Source of the DNA: Candidatus Cryosericum hinesii
GTDB lineage: Bacteria > Caldisericota > Caldisericia > Cryosericales > Cryosericaceae
DNA: 44,678 nt
Direction of reading: 5' to 3'
Assembly: GCF_003570985.1 (NCBI RefSeq)
Contig: NZ_QXIW01000036.1
Coordinates: 15,993 to 60,670, forward strand
Shown: piece after piece, positions 23,702 through 32,152 of the stretch
Layout: the number at the start of each line of letters is the position of its first letter
Numbering within the stretch: position 1 is the first letter of the stretch
Translations under genes and position numbers: made by a program
The notes under the pieces: model-generated
What the model was told of the DNA's origin: nothing
Database searches by the model: none
What the model saw: only the letters and a program-made list of their open reading frames with translations

Positions 23702-24064
23702 ATGTCCGAAAAAGTCGTGATACGTCCTTATGAAGTGGTTGGAAGCCCGTTGTGTGTAGCTTCAGAGGATGGAGAAAGAGTCTATGCCCTGGTTCGGACT
23801 GCGTTGAAAGAAGGGCGAAAGGTCGATTTGTCGTTTGAGAACGTCTCCATTCTCACATCGGCATTTCTGAATTCGGCAGTGGGGCAACTCTATAGGGAGT
23901 TTTCGGAAAAGGCGATTCGAGACAGTCTGAGTGTGACGGATATGTCTCAGGAGGATGCAGATCTTCTCAAGCGCGTTGTCGAGACAGCCAAGTCCTACTT
24001 CAAGGATCCGGATTGGCTTCGTCGGGCCCATCAAGAAGTGTTGGGTGAAGACGATGAGCAATAA
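23702..24064 (+). CDS. STAS-like DUF4325 protein
   Basis: A 120-residue protein of the STAS-like DUF4325 family: KVDLSFENVSILTSAFLNSAVG is the diagnostic strand-helix part, followed by QLYREFSEKAIRDSLSVTDM. An acidic C-terminal helix ends GEDDEQ. In sigma-factor partner switches, STAS proteins are phosphorylated on Ser or Thr by GHKL kinases; the Ser/Thr in NVSILTSAFLNSA is the region to examine. The chosen ATG 23702 has GGAGGGAG upstream; an in-frame ATG at 23690 is less likely. Its last 11 bases overlap the start of the PIN gene. Confidence 0.8.
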   Translation: MSEKVVIRPYEVVGSPLCVASEDGERVYALVRTALKEGRKVDLSFENVSILTSAFLNSAVGQLYREFSEKAIRDSLSVTDMSQEDADLLKRVVETAKSYFKDPDWLRRAHQEVLGEDDEQ

Positions 24065-24599
24065 CGTGCGCTCTGTTGAGGACTATGACTTCGCTGTGAC
24101 GGACAGGATATTCGTTGACGCGAACGTATGGATGCACGTGTATGGTCAGTCAGCTCCCGACAGCCAAGTGGTCAAGCTGTACTCCGGTGCCATGCAGAAG
24201 ATGCTCGCGGCCCATAGCTGCCTCTACACGGATGTCCTAGTCATATCTGAGGTCATCAATCGCTACATCCGTATTGACATGAAAGTACCACGTGTCGGCA
24301 AGACATACACGAACTTCAAGGACTTCAGGCGAAGCACGGACTTCCCGTTGGCAGCGAAGGGCGCAACGGACATTGTGCGGCGCATCCTGGGGGCGACGAA
24401 GACGATCGCGAATGGATTTGAGGAGATGCAGGTCCCCGACCTGCTTCGCGATTTTGAGTCTGGGCAGTATGATTTCAACGATCAGGTCATTGGCATACTG
24501 TGCGCACGTGAAGGGTTGACCATCCTAACCGACGACGCGGATTTTGCCCGTTGCCCAGCTCCCATTCTGACTGCAAACCCGAGGCTGCTGAGAAGTTAG
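24054..24599 (+). CDS. PIN-domain ribonuclease-like protein
   Basis: A 181-residue PIN-domain protein, the nuclease fold of VapC toxins. The acidic active-site residues are visible: Asp in RIFVDANVWMHVYG, Glu in VISEVINRY, and Asp in FNDQVIGILCAREGLTILTDDADF. It is longer than typical VapC (about 130 residues), with an insert around residues 70-115. No VapB-type antitoxin precedes it; instead it is translationally coupled (11-base overlap) to a STAS-like protein and lies downstream of a GHKL ATPase. The simplest reading is that the GHKL and STAS pair controls this nuclease. That is inference. Confidence 0.87.
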   Translation: MSNNVRSVEDYDFAVTDRIFVDANVWMHVYGQSAPDSQVVKLYSGAMQKMLAAHSCLYTDVLVISEVINRYIRIDMKVPRVGKTYTNFKDFRRSTDFPLAAKGATDIVRRILGATKTIANGFEEMQVPDLLRDFESGQYDFNDQVIGILCAREGLTILTDDADFARCPAPILTANPRLLRS

Positions 24600-24712
24600 G
24601 AACCCCAGTATCGCATCAAGTTCGCGTTTGGCGTTGGATTTGTCAGTGTGGTTCATGCCTCCGCAGGAACAACAAGACGTGGTCAACGTGTCGCTCCCAT
24701 GCAGGCGACTAA

Positions 24713-24787
24713 TCCGTCACTCCCCCCCGAGCCTTTCTGTTCAAGGTGAGGGGTGCTTTCGGCGCAGGCGGGAGTCCAGTTTGTCTC
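24713..24787. repeat. REP-like palindrome interrupted by the GAGCC element, second case
   Basis: ACTCCC (24719-24724) and GCGCAGGCGGGAGT (24762-24775) flank 37 bases beginning CCCCGAGCCTTTCTGTTCAA and ending GGGGTGCTTTCG. The inserted sequence and insertion point match those at 21412-21447. It lies in the gap between the PIN gene and the restriction-modification gene; the remaining bases 24600-24712 hold nothing recognisable. Confidence 0.85.
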
Positions 24788-24841
24788 ATTTTGCGCTACA
24801 ATGCTTGACATAGAAACGTTCGGTGGACCCAGGGAGGGGAC

Positions 24842-27800
24842 ATGACGTTCAGGGCATCGGTGGAAAGGTATCTGGGGGCGGTCGCGCAGCAGTATCACCG
24901 CGGCGACGCGCGCGAGGAGTCGTACTATGATGTGCTCAAGCAACTCTGGGAGGAGCTGGGGTCGCAGCTCAGCAGCGCACACGCGACGCTGACTGTCCTC
25001 CCTCGTCAGACCGAGGCTGGCAACCCGGACATGCGTGTCTGGAGCGGCCAGCAGCATGTCACCGGCTACATCGAGGCCAAGGAGCCGGGCGTCACCAACC
25101 TGGACCACGTCGAAGTCAGCGAGCAGCTCAAGCGCTACCGCGCCGCCTTCCCCAACGTCATCCTCACCAACTTCCTGGAGTTCCGGCTCTACCGCTTCGG
25201 ACAGCCAATGGGCCAGCCCGTGACGATCGGATCTCTGCAGGCGCTGCAAGCGGGCATCAAGGTGCCGTTTCAGCACGAGGATCAGTTCCGCGACTTAGTT
25301 GAACGCTTCTTCGACTTCCAGTTGCCCAAGGAGTATACAGCGCAGACGCTGGCCGTCGCGCTGGCTGACCGCACGCGTTTCCTGCAGCGTCAGGTGCTTG
25401 ACCAGCTGGTTGAGGATGAGCAGCAGAATTCCAGCAGTGATCTGGTAAGCCTGATGCGCGAGTTTAAGCAAGTCCTGATGTCCGACCTGACCAGTGACAC
25501 CTTTGCCGACCTCTACGCGCAGACCATCACCTATGGCCTGTTCGCGGCGCGCATGCGCGTGACCGGCACCTTTACCCGCGAGACTGCGCTCAATGGCATC
25601 CCGGCGACCATCGGCATCCTGCGCAAGTTGTTCAAGTACATCTCCATTGGCGACACTCCCGAACGCCTGCGTGTCATCATTGACGACATCGCGGATGTGC
25701 TGGCAGTTGCCGACACGGATACGGTGTTCAAGGGTTACGACAAGAACGGTCGCGACCCGGTGGCCGACTTCTACGAGACCTTCCTCGGCGAATACGACCC
25801 GGCCAAAAAGAAACAGCATGGCGTCTACTACACGCCTCAGCCCGTCGTCAGCTACATCGTCCGCAGTGTGGACCAGATCCTGCATGACTCCTTTGGCAAG
25901 CCCGACGGCCTGGCCGACCCCAGCGTTACTGTCCTCGACCCTGCGGCGGGCACCATGACCTTCCCTGCCACTGCCGTGCGCTTGGCTGCCGAGACCTACA
26001 AGGCCAAGTACGGTGACGGCAGTCTGGACAGCTGGATCAAGGGACATGTCCTGCGCGACTTCTACGCCTTTGAGCTGATGATGGCCCCGTATGCCATCGG
26101 GCATCTGCGCATGGGCACCCTGCTCACTGAGTTGGGCTACACCATGAGTTCCGACGACCGCTTCAAGCTGTACCTCACCAATACGCTGGACGTCAGCACG
26201 GCCGAGCAGAACCCTATCCCCGGCCTGTCGCCTCTGGCAGACGAATCCCACATGGCCGAGGCCGTGAAGACGACCCAGCCGGTCCTGGTGATCATGGGCA
26301 ATCCGCCGTACTCGGGAGTCAGCACCAACAAAGGCGCGTGGATTATGAACCTCCTCAATGACTATAAGCAGGTGGATGGGAAACCGTTGGGCGAGAGGAA
26401 AACCTGGCTAGATGACGACTACGTCAAGTTCATCCGCTTTGCGCAGTGGAAGATCGACCAAGCGGGCGAAGGCGTCCTTGGCTTCATCACCAATCACAGC
26501 TACCTGGACAACCCGACGTTCCGTGGCATGCGCCAGTCGCTGATGGCGTCCTTTGACCAGTTGCACATCCTCAACTTGCATGGCAATTCGCTCAGGAAGG
26601 AGCAGTGTCCTGACGGCAGCAAGGACGAGAACGTGTTCGATATTCGGCAGGGCGTTGCGATCGTTGTCGCGGTCAAGTGCAACGGAGTTCCAAAGGGCAT
26701 CTGGTACGGCGATCTATGGGGTAAGCGCGACGCCAAGTATCGTGTGCTGGGCAATGAACAGATGACGCAGACGGCATGGCAAGAGCTGAAACCACGTGGC
26801 GATATGTACCTCTTCGTTCCGCAGGATGCCACACTGGCGCCAGAATACGAACAGTGGCCCAAGGTGACCGAAATTTTCCCCGTATCAGTCGTTGGGATTG
26901 TTACCGCGCGCGACAAATTGACGATTCAGTTTACGCCCGAGCAGGTGTGGCAAACGGTCAACAGGTTTATCAGCATATCCCCTGAGGAAGCTCGTGAAGC
27001 ATTTCACCTGGGAAAGGATACGGCGAGCTGGCAAGTGCAACTTGCGCAAGAAGACATCCGTCGCAGTGGACTATCACAGGACAGAGTCGTTCCGATCCTG
27101 TATCGACCTTTTGATGTGCGCTACACTTACTACACTGGCCACTCCCGTGGATTCCTCTGCAGGCCGCATCCGGAAGTGATGCAGAACATGCTGGCAGGCT
27201 CCAATTCAGCCATCATCACATCGCGCATGACCAAAGGCGAGACTTTTCACCACGTCCAAGTGACGAACCACATTGTCGAGGTCATCTGCATGTCGCCCAA
27301 GACCTCGAACAACGGGTTCGTGTTCCCGCTGTATCTCTACGACTCCGTGAAAGGCTCTACCGACATATTTGTGGAAACCAGAGACCGCGTGGCGCATCGC
27401 AAACCCAACATTGAGGCTCATTTCATGTCTCAGCTGACCGAATGCTTCGGAAGCATTGCTTCACCAGAGAACATCTTCGCCTATGTCTATGCGGTGCTTG
27501 AATCGGCGGCGTATGCTCGACGCTACGTCGAATTCCTCAAGACTGATTTCCCCCGCATTCCCCTCATCAGGGACCGTGACACCTTCCTCGCACTGGCCGA
27601 CTTGGGTCAGCAGCTCATTGACCTGCACCTGATGCGTTCGTCCGAGCTCGACAACCCCATCAGCCGTTTCTGCGGCAAGGGTGATGGCGCGGTTAAGAAG
27701 GTCGAGTATGACGCCGACCGCGGGCGCGTCAGCATCAATCCTACCCAGTACTTCGATGGTGTCACCCCCGACCTCTGGACCTACCAGATCGGCGGCTACC

Positions 27801-27970
27801 AGGTCCTTGCCAAATGGCTCAAAGACCGCAAAGGCCGCTTCCTCACCGCTCCCGACACCCAGCACTATTCCCGCATCGTGACCGCACTGTCGAGGACAAT
27901 TCTTGTACGAGGTCAGATCGACCAAGCATTCCAGTCACCAGACATAGGAGACGCACATGTCCAGCGATAG
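24842..27970 (+). CDS. Single-chain restriction endonuclease-methyltransferase (type IIG / type ISP-like)
   Basis: A 1042-residue protein joining nuclease, N6-adenine methyltransferase and target recognition. Near the N-terminus a PD-(D/E)xK nuclease site is formed by Asp63 (GNPDMRVW) and Glu78/Lys80 (YIEAKEP). The methyltransferase has motif I VLDPAAGTMTFPATA near residue 365 and motif IV IMGNPPYSGVS near 487. The C-terminal 350 residues (VPILYRPFDVRYTYYTG, then NPTQYFDGVTPDLWTYQIGG) match the specificity region of type ISP enzymes such as LlaBIII, but no SF2 helicase region is present between nuclease and methylase, so it looks like the shorter type IIG layout. The start follows GGGAGGGG. 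It overlaps the next gene, an ApeA-like HEPN protein, by 14 bases, indicating joint expression. Confidence 0.9.
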   Translation: MTFRASVERYLGAVAQQYHRGDAREESYYDVLKQLWEELGSQLSSAHATLTVLPRQTEAGNPDMRVWSGQQHVTGYIEAKEPGVTNLDHVEVSEQLKRYRAAFPNVILTNFLEFRLYRFGQPMGQPVTIGSLQALQAGIKVPFQHEDQFRDLVERFFDFQLPKEYTAQTLAVALADRTRFLQRQVLDQLVEDEQQNSSSDLVSLMREFKQVLMSDLTSDTFADLYAQTITYGLFAARMRVTGTFTRETALNGIPATIGILRKLFKYISIGDTPERLRVIIDDIADVLAVADTDTVFKGYDKNGRDPVADFYETFLGEYDPAKKKQHGVYYTPQPVVSYIVRSVDQILHDSFGKPDGLADPSVTVLDPAAGTMTFPATAVRLAAETYKAKYGDGSLDSWIKGHVLRDFYAFELMMAPYAIGHLRMGTLLTELGYTMSSDDRFKLYLTNTLDVSTAEQNPIPGLSPLADESHMAEAVKTTQPVLVIMGNPPYSGVSTNKGAWIMNLLNDYKQVDGKPLGERKTWLDDDYVKFIRFAQWKIDQAGEGVLGFITNHSYLDNPTFRGMRQSLMASFDQLHILNLHGNSLRKEQCPDGSKDENVFDIRQGVAIVVAVKCNGVPKGIWYGDLWGKRDAKYRVLGNEQMTQTAWQELKPRGDMYLFVPQDATLAPEYEQWPKVTEIFPVSVVGIVTARDKLTIQFTPEQVWQTVNRFISISPEEAREAFHLGKDTASWQVQLAQEDIRRSGLSQDRVVPILYRPFDVRYTYYTGHSRGFLCRPHPEVMQNMLAGSNSAIITSRMTKGETFHHVQVTNHIVEVICMSPKTSNNGFVFPLYLYDSVKGSTDIFVETRDRVAHRKPNIEAHFMSQLTECFGSIASPENIFAYVYAVLESAAYARRYVEFLKTDFPRIPLIRDRDTFLALADLGQQLIDLHLMRSSELDNPISRFCGKGDGAVKKVEYDADRGRVSINPTQYFDGVTPDLWTYQIGGYQVLAKWLKDRKGRFLTAPDTQHYSRIVTALSRTILVRGQIDQAFQSPDIGDAHVQR

Positions 27971-29408
27971 CATCGTCGAGCGGTTATATCGGGCGGAAGA
28001 GATTCGGGGAACGTGGCAACTGCCAGACGCTCACGATACGTCTCTTCCTGGAATGCTCTCTCTGGACAGAAACGGTCAGATGAAATTGACAGTCGATCGT
28101 CAGGTCAGTTTCATTGAGGGCATGCAGTCGGTACTTTCCTTCGAGCGTAAGTCGATACCTATCATTCTGGGCGTACTAGAAGGCAGTTTCTGCACACTGC
28201 AAGGTCTCACCCTAATAGAAACGACGTCGTTCGGAAGTCTGCTGACAGAAGTCTTCTTCGTCAGCGCAGCTATCTTCGGGGTGCACATAGACTCATTCAC
28301 GGAATTCAAAGTCAGAAACATCACTGTCTCACTTCCTATTCTGATGGATTGGAGCAAGACTTCCTGGTGCTCTGACTTGAATTCACACCCGAAAGGGTTG
28401 ACGCTTCAGCCTTTCGGTTCAAGGGAACTCCCGCTAGGAAAGGCTGGCAATATCACCGGGGAAATCTGCGTGCGGGGAGGTTTCTCGTTCGATGTGATCC
28501 CTTCGAGAAGCCTGTCGATGCAACAAGGCTCGTTCCTTACAATTTCGTTTTCGGAGCACGTGTCTCTTGAGGATGCCCGAAAGACTCTCCCATTGATAGG
28601 CGAGTTTCTCTCCCTCATGACACTGAGTGCCATTCAGATTCCGTTCTTCTCGTGTACCAGTGAGGAAGCGAAGGACATGCTCCCAACAGGAGACGGACAG
28701 GAGAAGCCATACTATCGTCCCATGATGGTATGGTACTACGGAATGACAGAGGGGGCGCCATATAGCGGATTGTCGTGCGACGACATGTTGCTCACATACG
28801 TCGACTTGAAAGAAGCCAATCTAGTAGATGCGCTCGTTCGGATTCTCGCACAGCCCGAAGAGTACGATCTTCTCCTTCCTCTCCTCGTTCCTGAAACAGG
28901 CAGCTTCCACTCCTACTCCAAATGGAGGTTCCTGGATGCCGCGCAGTCACTGGAGTATCTTCATCGAAGAACCAGCTCGAACGACGTGCTATCTCCAGAG
29001 GAGTTTTTGGTCAAGAGAAGTCGTATTCTAGCAGCTGTCGCAGAGGAAGACCGGTCATGGCTGACTGAAAGGCTGCAACGGAGCAATGAACCAAGCCTGC
29101 TATATAGGATTAGCAGCATCATCGACACCAATGCCGAGTTGCTGCAGACGACTGTAGATCAACAGAGTAGTTTTGTGAAGAGCGTCAGGGATACGCGCAA
29201 CGTCCTCATTCACCTTGACAGCAGAAGAAGAAACGATGCGGTCAACGGGCTGGAACTGATCAATGCAACCGACAAACTGGAAGCCCTTGCCCGGATCTCG
29301 TTCCTGCGTGAGATTGGCTTTGATGAGCAGGGCCTGGAGAAGTTGTTCAGCACAACCGAGCGCCCCTACGTCAAGCATGTAAGAGAGCTGTTTCGGTCGC
29401 AGAACTAA
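27957..29408 (+). CDS. ApeA-like HEPN anti-phage protein
   Basis: A 483-residue protein with the layout of ApeA: a beta-rich N-terminal domain of about 300 residues and a C-terminal helical HEPN domain with the RNase motif RNVLIH (Arg414, His419, RX4H). Its opening IVERLYRAEEIRGTWQLPD and SLPGMLSLDRNGQMKL resemble the ApeA N-terminal domain, while WFLDAAQSLEYLHRR-like RFLDAAQSLEYLHRR and VRDTRNVLIHLD match the ApeA-type HEPN. ApeA is an abortive-infection-type defence protein thought to cut RNA when phage is sensed. The ATG follows AGGAG at good spacing. It overlaps the restriction-modification gene upstream by 14 bases and, at its end, the convergent AbiJ-like gene by four. Confidence 0.83.
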   Translation: MSSDSIVERLYRAEEIRGTWQLPDAHDTSLPGMLSLDRNGQMKLTVDRQVSFIEGMQSVLSFERKSIPIILGVLEGSFCTLQGLTLIETTSFGSLLTEVFFVSAAIFGVHIDSFTEFKVRNITVSLPILMDWSKTSWCSDLNSHPKGLTLQPFGSRELPLGKAGNITGEICVRGGFSFDVIPSRSLSMQQGSFLTISFSEHVSLEDARKTLPLIGEFLSLMTLSAIQIPFFSCTSEEAKDMLPTGDGQEKPYYRPMMVWYYGMTEGAPYSGLSCDDMLLTYVDLKEANLVDALVRILAQPEEYDLLLPLLVPETGSFHSYSKWRFLDAAQSLEYLHRRTSSNDVLSPEEFLVKRSRILAAVAEEDRSWLTERLQRSNEPSLLYRISSIIDTNAELLQTTVDQQSSFVKSVRDTRNVLIHLDSRRRNDAVNGLELINATDKLEALARISFLREIGFDEQGLEKLFSTTERPYVKHVRELFRSQN

Positions 29409-30274
29409 AGCTGGATTCCCGCCTTGTCCGCTTTGACCACGAGGTAGTTGACAAAAGCTGAACAGGTCACAAGCATGTACCTGGCATCCTCCAATTCCAG
29501 ATGGCCTTCATCCATCAACGCATGACGGACACCAGATTCGTCGCTCGTGTAGCCATACAGGTGTCCAAACGCTCTCTCCAGGGAAGGGTGGAGTTGCATC
29601 CCAGTGTCCTTGATCCGCTTGAGGGCCTGGCCCAGAGTGGCCTTATTCTCGCCGGTTATCTTGCGGCACAGTGTTTCGACTGCACCGATACTGTTCTTGA
29701 TGGAGTCACCGTATTTGGGGTCATCGTGATCAGACATCAGATCCAACGAATTGTGCAACTGAGTTCGGACTCCCGCAAGAGGAGTCTGCATGGCGATTTC
29801 GATTGTCGCTCGCTGTTGTTCATCTGTGATAGGAGTCACTAGACCATCTATCAGCCGGACGGCGGCGAAATCTCGCTCGAAATCTTGGTTGGCCAGTGTA
29901 TGGAGCTGCTGCAGCAGTGAGTGAGTGTGGGGGTCAGAACACACGAATTCAAGCAGATCGTAGACTCGGAGATCTGGGGCCGGTGGCTGAATGTCCCTGA
30001 CGTACCTTACCACGTCTCCGAAGCTGATGACTCTGTAGGACTGCGAACGGGGAATTTGTTCCAGCGGCATATGGAGGAAGTGCATCCAAATATCCAGGGC
30101 GAGATTCTCCCCGTGTTTGTCGTCGCCCATCGAGCAGGTCAGTACTATCGTGTTGAAGAGGTCCGTCCAGAGGATCTCTGAGACAAGGTTCAGGGCAAGA
30201 GGCGTCGGTGGCGGGGCGAATCCAAATCGCTGTGAGAACGGGAGCTTCCGCAGGGGTTCTGATCGATCAACCAC
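29405..30274 (-). CDS. AbiJ-like protein (AbiJ-NTD4 type) with C-terminal HEPN-like domain
   Basis: A 289-residue protein of the abortive-infection group whose N-terminal domain carries the signature PFSQRFGF (residues 12-19). The C-terminal third has the conserved block YGDSIKNSIGAVETLCRKITG, KATLGQALKRIK, LYGYTSDESGVRHALMDE and CSAFVNYLV, with Arg250-His251 the likely HEPN catalytic residues. Such proteins are candidate RNases triggered by infection. The start is a GTG at 30274 with GGAGAGG six bases upstream. The gene lies 32 bases after a HerA-type ATPase on the same strand, and the two are most likely one operon driven from 32121. The family call comes from memory of conserved blocks. 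Confidence 0.78.
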   Translation of the reverse strand: MVDRSEPLRKLPFSQRFGFAPPPTPLALNLVSEILWTDLFNTIVLTCSMGDDKHGENLALDIWMHFLHMPLEQIPRSQSYRVISFGDVVRYVRDIQPPAPDLRVYDLLEFVCSDPHTHSLLQQLHTLANQDFERDFAAVRLIDGLVTPITDEQQRATIEIAMQTPLAGVRTQLHNSLDLMSDHDDPKYGDSIKNSIGAVETLCRKITGENKATLGQALKRIKDTGMQLHPSLERAFGHLYGYTSDESGVRHALMDEGHLELEDARYMLVTCSAFVNYLVVKADKAGIQL

Positions 30275-30306
30275 GTTTCACCTCTCCGAATGATAGTTTT
30301 GTCATC

Positions 30307-32085
30307 CTAGAACTTCTCCGCAAACTCTCGTGCTGCCCTGTCCAGGTCCTGGTCATCGACCTCTTCGCCACGGGTGGCCCAGGCGGGGAGGGGGAAGTTG
30401 ATGAGGACGGGGGCGGGGATGTCGGGCTGGTGCACGATCATGGTGCCGGGCTTGATGATGGTGCTGCGCAGGCGGAAGGACTCGGGCAGGTAGTCGTACT
30501 CGGGGCTCTGGCTCTCGGCAAAGTCGAGGCGCCCGTTGACACGGATGCTGGCGTTGCCGGTGATGCGCTTCTCGACCCGGCTGGCGGACTGCTGGGCGCC
30601 GATGAGGATGACGCCCAGGGAGCGGCCACGCTCGGCGATGTCGAGCAGGATGTCCTGGATGGGGCTGTGTCCTTCGCGCGGGGCGTACTTGTTGAGCTCG
30701 TCGAGGACGACGAAGACGTAGGGCTTGCGGCCCTGGGCTTCCTTCTGCGTCATCAGCATCTTGAGGGTGCTGCCCACGATGAACTTCTGCGCCACGGGCT
30801 TGAGCTTGCTGATGTCCACCACGGTGACTCGGTGCTGGTTGAACTCGAAGCGGTACTTGTCGGGGTGGTCCACGTCGCTGCGTATCACGCCCTTCATGGC
30901 GTCGGCCGCCACGCGCAGGCGGCGCAGGAAGGCCAGCTGGGTGCCCTGGTTGTCGAAGGAGGTGAACCAACCGCCGGATGACGGGCGCTTGCCCTTCTTG
31001 CCCTCGTCCTCGGAATCGGCCGGTCCCATGATGTCGGTCTCCAGGATGGTGATGAGGTCGTGCAGGTCGCCGATGGTCTGGCCCTGGTACACGAGGGCTC
31101 CGCTGTGGGCGTCGTTCTCCATGTTGCGGTCGGAGGCCAGGTAGTCCAGCCGGTTGGTGAGGTGCTGTATGAGGCCGTAGAGGTTGGTCGTCTCCTGGTC
31201 GCCCTCGGCGAAGAGGAAGGGGAGCAGGCGGTCCTGCGCAAACTGCCGCATGGTCCAGACGTAGGGGGTGACGCCCTCCTGGCGCTGCTCGGTGCTGGGC
31301 GAGGGGACCTCGCTGTCCGCCTTGGGGGACGTGAAGAAGCGCAGGTCGGTGAAGGGCATGGTGGGCAGACCCATCTTCGCGTAGACGGCGCGGTGGTCGT
31401 CGGTCAGGCCCTTGTTGGGCTTGTCGAGGAACAGCATGTCCTCGCCCTTGACGTTGAAGACGATGCTGCGCGCGGCTGCCTTGTCGGCGGACGGCATGCC
31501 GTCTTGCATCTGCTGGTCGCCCTGCTTCGTGCCCTCGAAGTGGAGCATGGAGTACAGGAGGAAGAGGGCGAACGACGTCTTGGTAGCCACGCCGCTGACA
31601 CCGCTGATGCTGACGTGCGCACCTTTGGCACCGTTGAGGAACTCGAAGTTGACGTAGAAGGGCTCCTTGTTGCGCATGATGCCGACGGGCACGCGCTGCT
31701 TCATGACGTCGAAGCTGAGCGCTTTGTCCAGGTCTGCGCCGGTGGCGCGGTAGACGAAGTCGGCCGGGTGCGGGGCGACAAAGACCTCGGGTTCCAGCTT
31801 GGTGACCTGCACTTTGCCAACATAGGCGACGCCCGCGGGCAGGATGCCCTGGCGTACGATGGTCGTGTCACTGTCGAAGGTGATGCCCTCATGGTACTGC
31901 TGGACCTCGATGACAGTGCCGTAGAAGGTGACGGCCTCGACGCCGGCATACCCTTCGACGGCCGATCGCACGAAGACGACATCATCCATCTCCAGGTAGT
32001 TGTGCTGGTCGACGAGGACATAGAACTCCAGCGACGATGCGGGCTTGGTGCCCAGGACGAACCCGATTGGTGCTGCTTCAGCCAT
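30307..32085 (-). CDS. HerA-type hexameric ATPase (DUF87-like)
   Basis: A 592-residue ATPase of the HerA/FtsK superfamily. The N-terminal 110 residues form the beta-barrel (HAS) domain (IGFVLGTKPASSLEFYV, VVFVRSAVEGY). The P-loop is unusual, GVSGVATKTS at residues 162-171, where GxxGxGK(S/T) is expected; the following SFALFLLYSML is typical of a HerA subgroup. Walker B is VFVVLDELNKYAP near residue 460, followed by ILIGAQQSASRVEKRI and a C-terminal FPLPAWATR. HerA proteins translocate DNA, often with NurA nuclease, and in defence islands pair with SIR2, DUF4297 or other effectors. Here no NurA is present and the partner downstream is an AbiJ-like HEPN protein. ATG 32085 follows AAAGGAG. Confidence 0.88.
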   Translation of the reverse strand: MAEAAPIGFVLGTKPASSLEFYVLVDQHNYLEMDDVVFVRSAVEGYAGVEAVTFYGTVIEVQQYHEGITFDSDTTIVRQGILPAGVAYVGKVQVTKLEPEVFVAPHPADFVYRATGADLDKALSFDVMKQRVPVGIMRNKEPFYVNFEFLNGAKGAHVSISGVSGVATKTSFALFLLYSMLHFEGTKQGDQQMQDGMPSADKAAARSIVFNVKGEDMLFLDKPNKGLTDDHRAVYAKMGLPTMPFTDLRFFTSPKADSEVPSPSTEQRQEGVTPYVWTMRQFAQDRLLPFLFAEGDQETTNLYGLIQHLTNRLDYLASDRNMENDAHSGALVYQGQTIGDLHDLITILETDIMGPADSEDEGKKGKRPSSGGWFTSFDNQGTQLAFLRRLRVAADAMKGVIRSDVDHPDKYRFEFNQHRVTVVDISKLKPVAQKFIVGSTLKMLMTQKEAQGRKPYVFVVLDELNKYAPREGHSPIQDILLDIAERGRSLGVILIGAQQSASRVEKRITGNASIRVNGRLDFAESQSPEYDYLPESFRLRSTIIKPGTMIVHQPDIPAPVLINFPLPAWATRGEEVDDQDLDRAAREFAEKF

Positions 32086-32120
32086 GCCGTCTCCTTTTGC
32101 TGTGTCAATCAATATGAGGC

Positions 32121-32149
32121 AGTATAGCGCAAAAGGGCGCAGAGCGTCA
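32121..32149 (-). promoter_or_regulatory. Candidate promoter of the HerA-AbiJ operon
   Basis: On the minus strand TGACGC (32149-32144) and TATACT (32126-32121) are 17 bases apart. The -10 box is good and the -35 weak. The -35 box lies three bases from the 36-bp palindrome, mirroring the arrangement of the divergent promoter on the other side. Confidence 0.45.
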
Positions 32150-32152
32150 GCG

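Noticed and set aside
21385-24841. Insertion sequence around the repeats
   Set aside because: No transposase or fragment of one was seen; the repeats are small palindromes with no coding capacity.
31060-32127. Plus-strand frame of 355 codons, with another at 30208-30981
   Set aside because: Both are mirror frames of HerA produced by its GC-rich codon third positions; Walker motifs exist only on the minus strand.
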